DNA of 64,000 bases from JANWXD01 sp035575135 (GTDB lineage: Bacteria > Acidobacteriota > Terriglobia > Bryobacterales > Bryobacteraceae). The notes under the pieces were generated by a model. The model was given only the letters and a program-made list of their open reading frames with translations. It was not told the DNA's origin and did no database searches. The stretch is from the NCBI GenBank assembly GCA_035575135.1, contig DATLYE010000012.1, positions 24,042 to 88,041 on the forward strand, written 5' to 3'. The position numbers and the translations under genes were made by a program. This document shows, piece by piece, positions 62,972 to 64,000 of this stretch. Numbering within the stretch: position 1 is the first letter of the stretch; each line of letters starts with the position of its first letter.

Positions 62972-64000
62972 TCAGAACTGAAGCCGCAGCGCTAACTGCA
63001 CATTGCGCGGATCATTAGCCTGCGAAGGCGATACCACCCCGAAGTTCGCGGAACCCAGGGTCGTGTTCGGTCCTCCGAACCAGGGCGTGTTGAGCAGGTT
63101 GAAGGCTTCCGCCCGGAACTGCAAAGCCAGGCTCTCCCGGATCGGAAACGTCTTGAACACCGACAAATCCACGAGTCCGGGCCGCCGTGTCCGGATGTTC
63201 GGAAAACGGGTGCTCAGGGTCCTGAGCGTGAACGGCGGTTGAACGCGAAACGCCGCGGGCTCGTCGGGAGTGGCGCAGTTCTGGCGGCCGCCCGTGAGAT
63301 TAATCGTGCACGTGTTGAACCAGCGCTGGCGGGACTGCACGTCGCCCGGCAGTTTGGGATTCACCCCCGTCGCCACCGCGTTGCCCGGCGTCCCGATCGG
63401 AAGGCCGGATTGGAAGGTGGCGATGCCGTTGATCTGCCAGCCGCCCGCAAGCTGCCTGGCCACGCCCCGCAGATTCCTGCCGAAGGGCAATTCGTAGCCG
63501 CCGCTGATGACAAACCGGTGCGGCGCGTCCACGGCCGTGAGGACTTTGGCTAAAGCGCCGAAGGGGTCCTGATCGTTCAAATAGCCGACAGCCTCGATGG
63601 ACTTACTCAGCGTGTAGCTCCCCAGTAAGTGCAGCCCGTGGGAAAGGCGTTTTTCGATCCGCAGCTGAAAGGAATCGTACCAGGACCGGCCGATGGTGTG
63701 ACGGGCTCGCGTGATGCTGTCAAACTGCGGGAAGGGCCGCAGCAGCTGCTGGCGGGGCACGGTCGGACCGTTGAACGCCGTCCCCGGCAGGAGTCCCTGG
63801 AAGGGATTGGGAACGGCGGAAAGCAGCGCAGTGCCCAGGGAAAGCTCACTGGCGGGAATCGCGTTGATTCCTTTGGCCGTCTGCAGCGCCCGGGAACGGG
63901 AACCGACATAGGAAGCATCAATCAGGACCCGGCCGGGGAGCTCCTGCTGGAACCCGAAGGAGTACTGGTGCACGTATGGAATCACCCGGTCGGTGTATCC
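62972..64000 (-). CDS. TonB-dependent receptor, C-terminal part
   Basis: The window ends inside this gene; 342 residues remain, all outer-membrane barrel. They resemble the C-terminus of Oar-type receptors: YSFGFQQELPGRVLIDASYV, LLGSYTLSKS, HRFVISGGYELPFG, LALQFRAEAFNLLN and a terminal LALRLQF. The upstream end, signal peptide and regulatory domain are missing. It heads the receptor-GH106-GH78 set, 87 bases upstream of GH106. Confidence 0.85.
   Translation of the reverse strand, partial: GYTDRVIPYVHQYSFGFQQELPGRVLIDASYVGSRSRALQTAKGINAIPASELSLGTALLSAVPNPFQGLLPGTAFNGPTVPRQQLLRPFPQFDSITRARHTIGRSWYDSFQLRIEKRLSHGLHLLGSYTLSKSIEAVGYLNDQDPFGALAKVLTAVDAPHRFVISGGYELPFGRNLRGVARQLAGGWQINGIATFQSGLPIGTPGNAVATGVNPKLPGDVQSRQRWFNTCTINLTGGRQNCATPDEPAAFRVQPPFTLRTLSTRFPNIRTRRPGLVDLSVFKTFPIRESLALQFRAEAFNLLNTPWFGGPNTTLGSANFGVVSPSQANDPRNVQLALRLQF

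Overview
The window is high-GC chromosomal DNA that looks like an Acidobacteriota genome of the Solibacter/Bryobacter type. This is an inference. It rests on very large carboxypeptidase-regulatory-domain TonB receptors without SusD partners, a TIGR03437-like domain (a family named from Solibacter), many Tat-signal sugar enzymes (GH106, GH78), and bshC in a Gram-negative-looking genome. No phage, IS element or CRISPR array was seen. One tRNA (Leu, anticodon CAA) is present at 34371-34461.

Layout. 1-3.7 kb: a conserved translation block on the + strand (rplM end, rpsI, rpsB, tsf, pyrH, frr). 3.7-10 kb: a methyltransferase, a Tat-exported aminotransferase, a penicillin-acylase-type hydrolase and a two-gene ABC exporter. 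10-14.2 kb: an Atu-like acyl-CoA cluster on the - strand (carboxyltransferase, AtuA split into two genes, enoyl-CoA hydratase). 14.2-16.2 kb: an AI-2E family permease coupled to a HupE/UreJ-like membrane protein.

16.3-26.9 kb is the most unusual part. It is a run of - strand genes that is visibly more A/T-rich than the flanks. Five consecutive loci encode N-terminal zinc ribbons with identical C-X2-C-X10-C-X2-C spacing, joined to transmembrane segments and then to different domains: PEGA-like, SH3-like, M48 protease, FG-GAP-like, or unknown. The run is bounded on one side by a TPR-containing M48 protease and contains a second, zinc-ribbon M48 protease. It carries a duplicated gene fragment, an apparent -1 frameshift and a decayed reading frame. 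A membrane-anchored HTH regulator is divergent to it at 27.2 kb.

28.5-34.3 kb: an overlapping operon (frataxin-like, HemW-like, threonine aldolase, SDR), then bshC and an HpcH/HpaI aldolase. 34.5-46.1 kb: a matrixin-like protease, a clan GH-A protein ending in an ILEI/FAM3-like domain, an ECF sigma/anti-sigma/YbjQ module, a C4 zinc-ribbon coiled-coil protein, murJ, an M20 peptidase, hpt, and a cytidylate-kinase-like/PD-(D/E)XK-like fusion. 46.2-49.1 kb: a ROK kinase, an FAD oxidoreductase and a small membrane protein.

49.1-64 kb is a rhamnose/pectin utilisation locus on the - strand: a TonB receptor (cut by the window end), a GH106 rhamnosidase with a LamG insert, a GH78 rhamnosidase, a second TonB receptor, an FG-GAP propeller protein and an oligogalacturonate-lyase-like protein. 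The order suggests uptake and stepwise breakdown of rhamnogalacturonan-type pectin.
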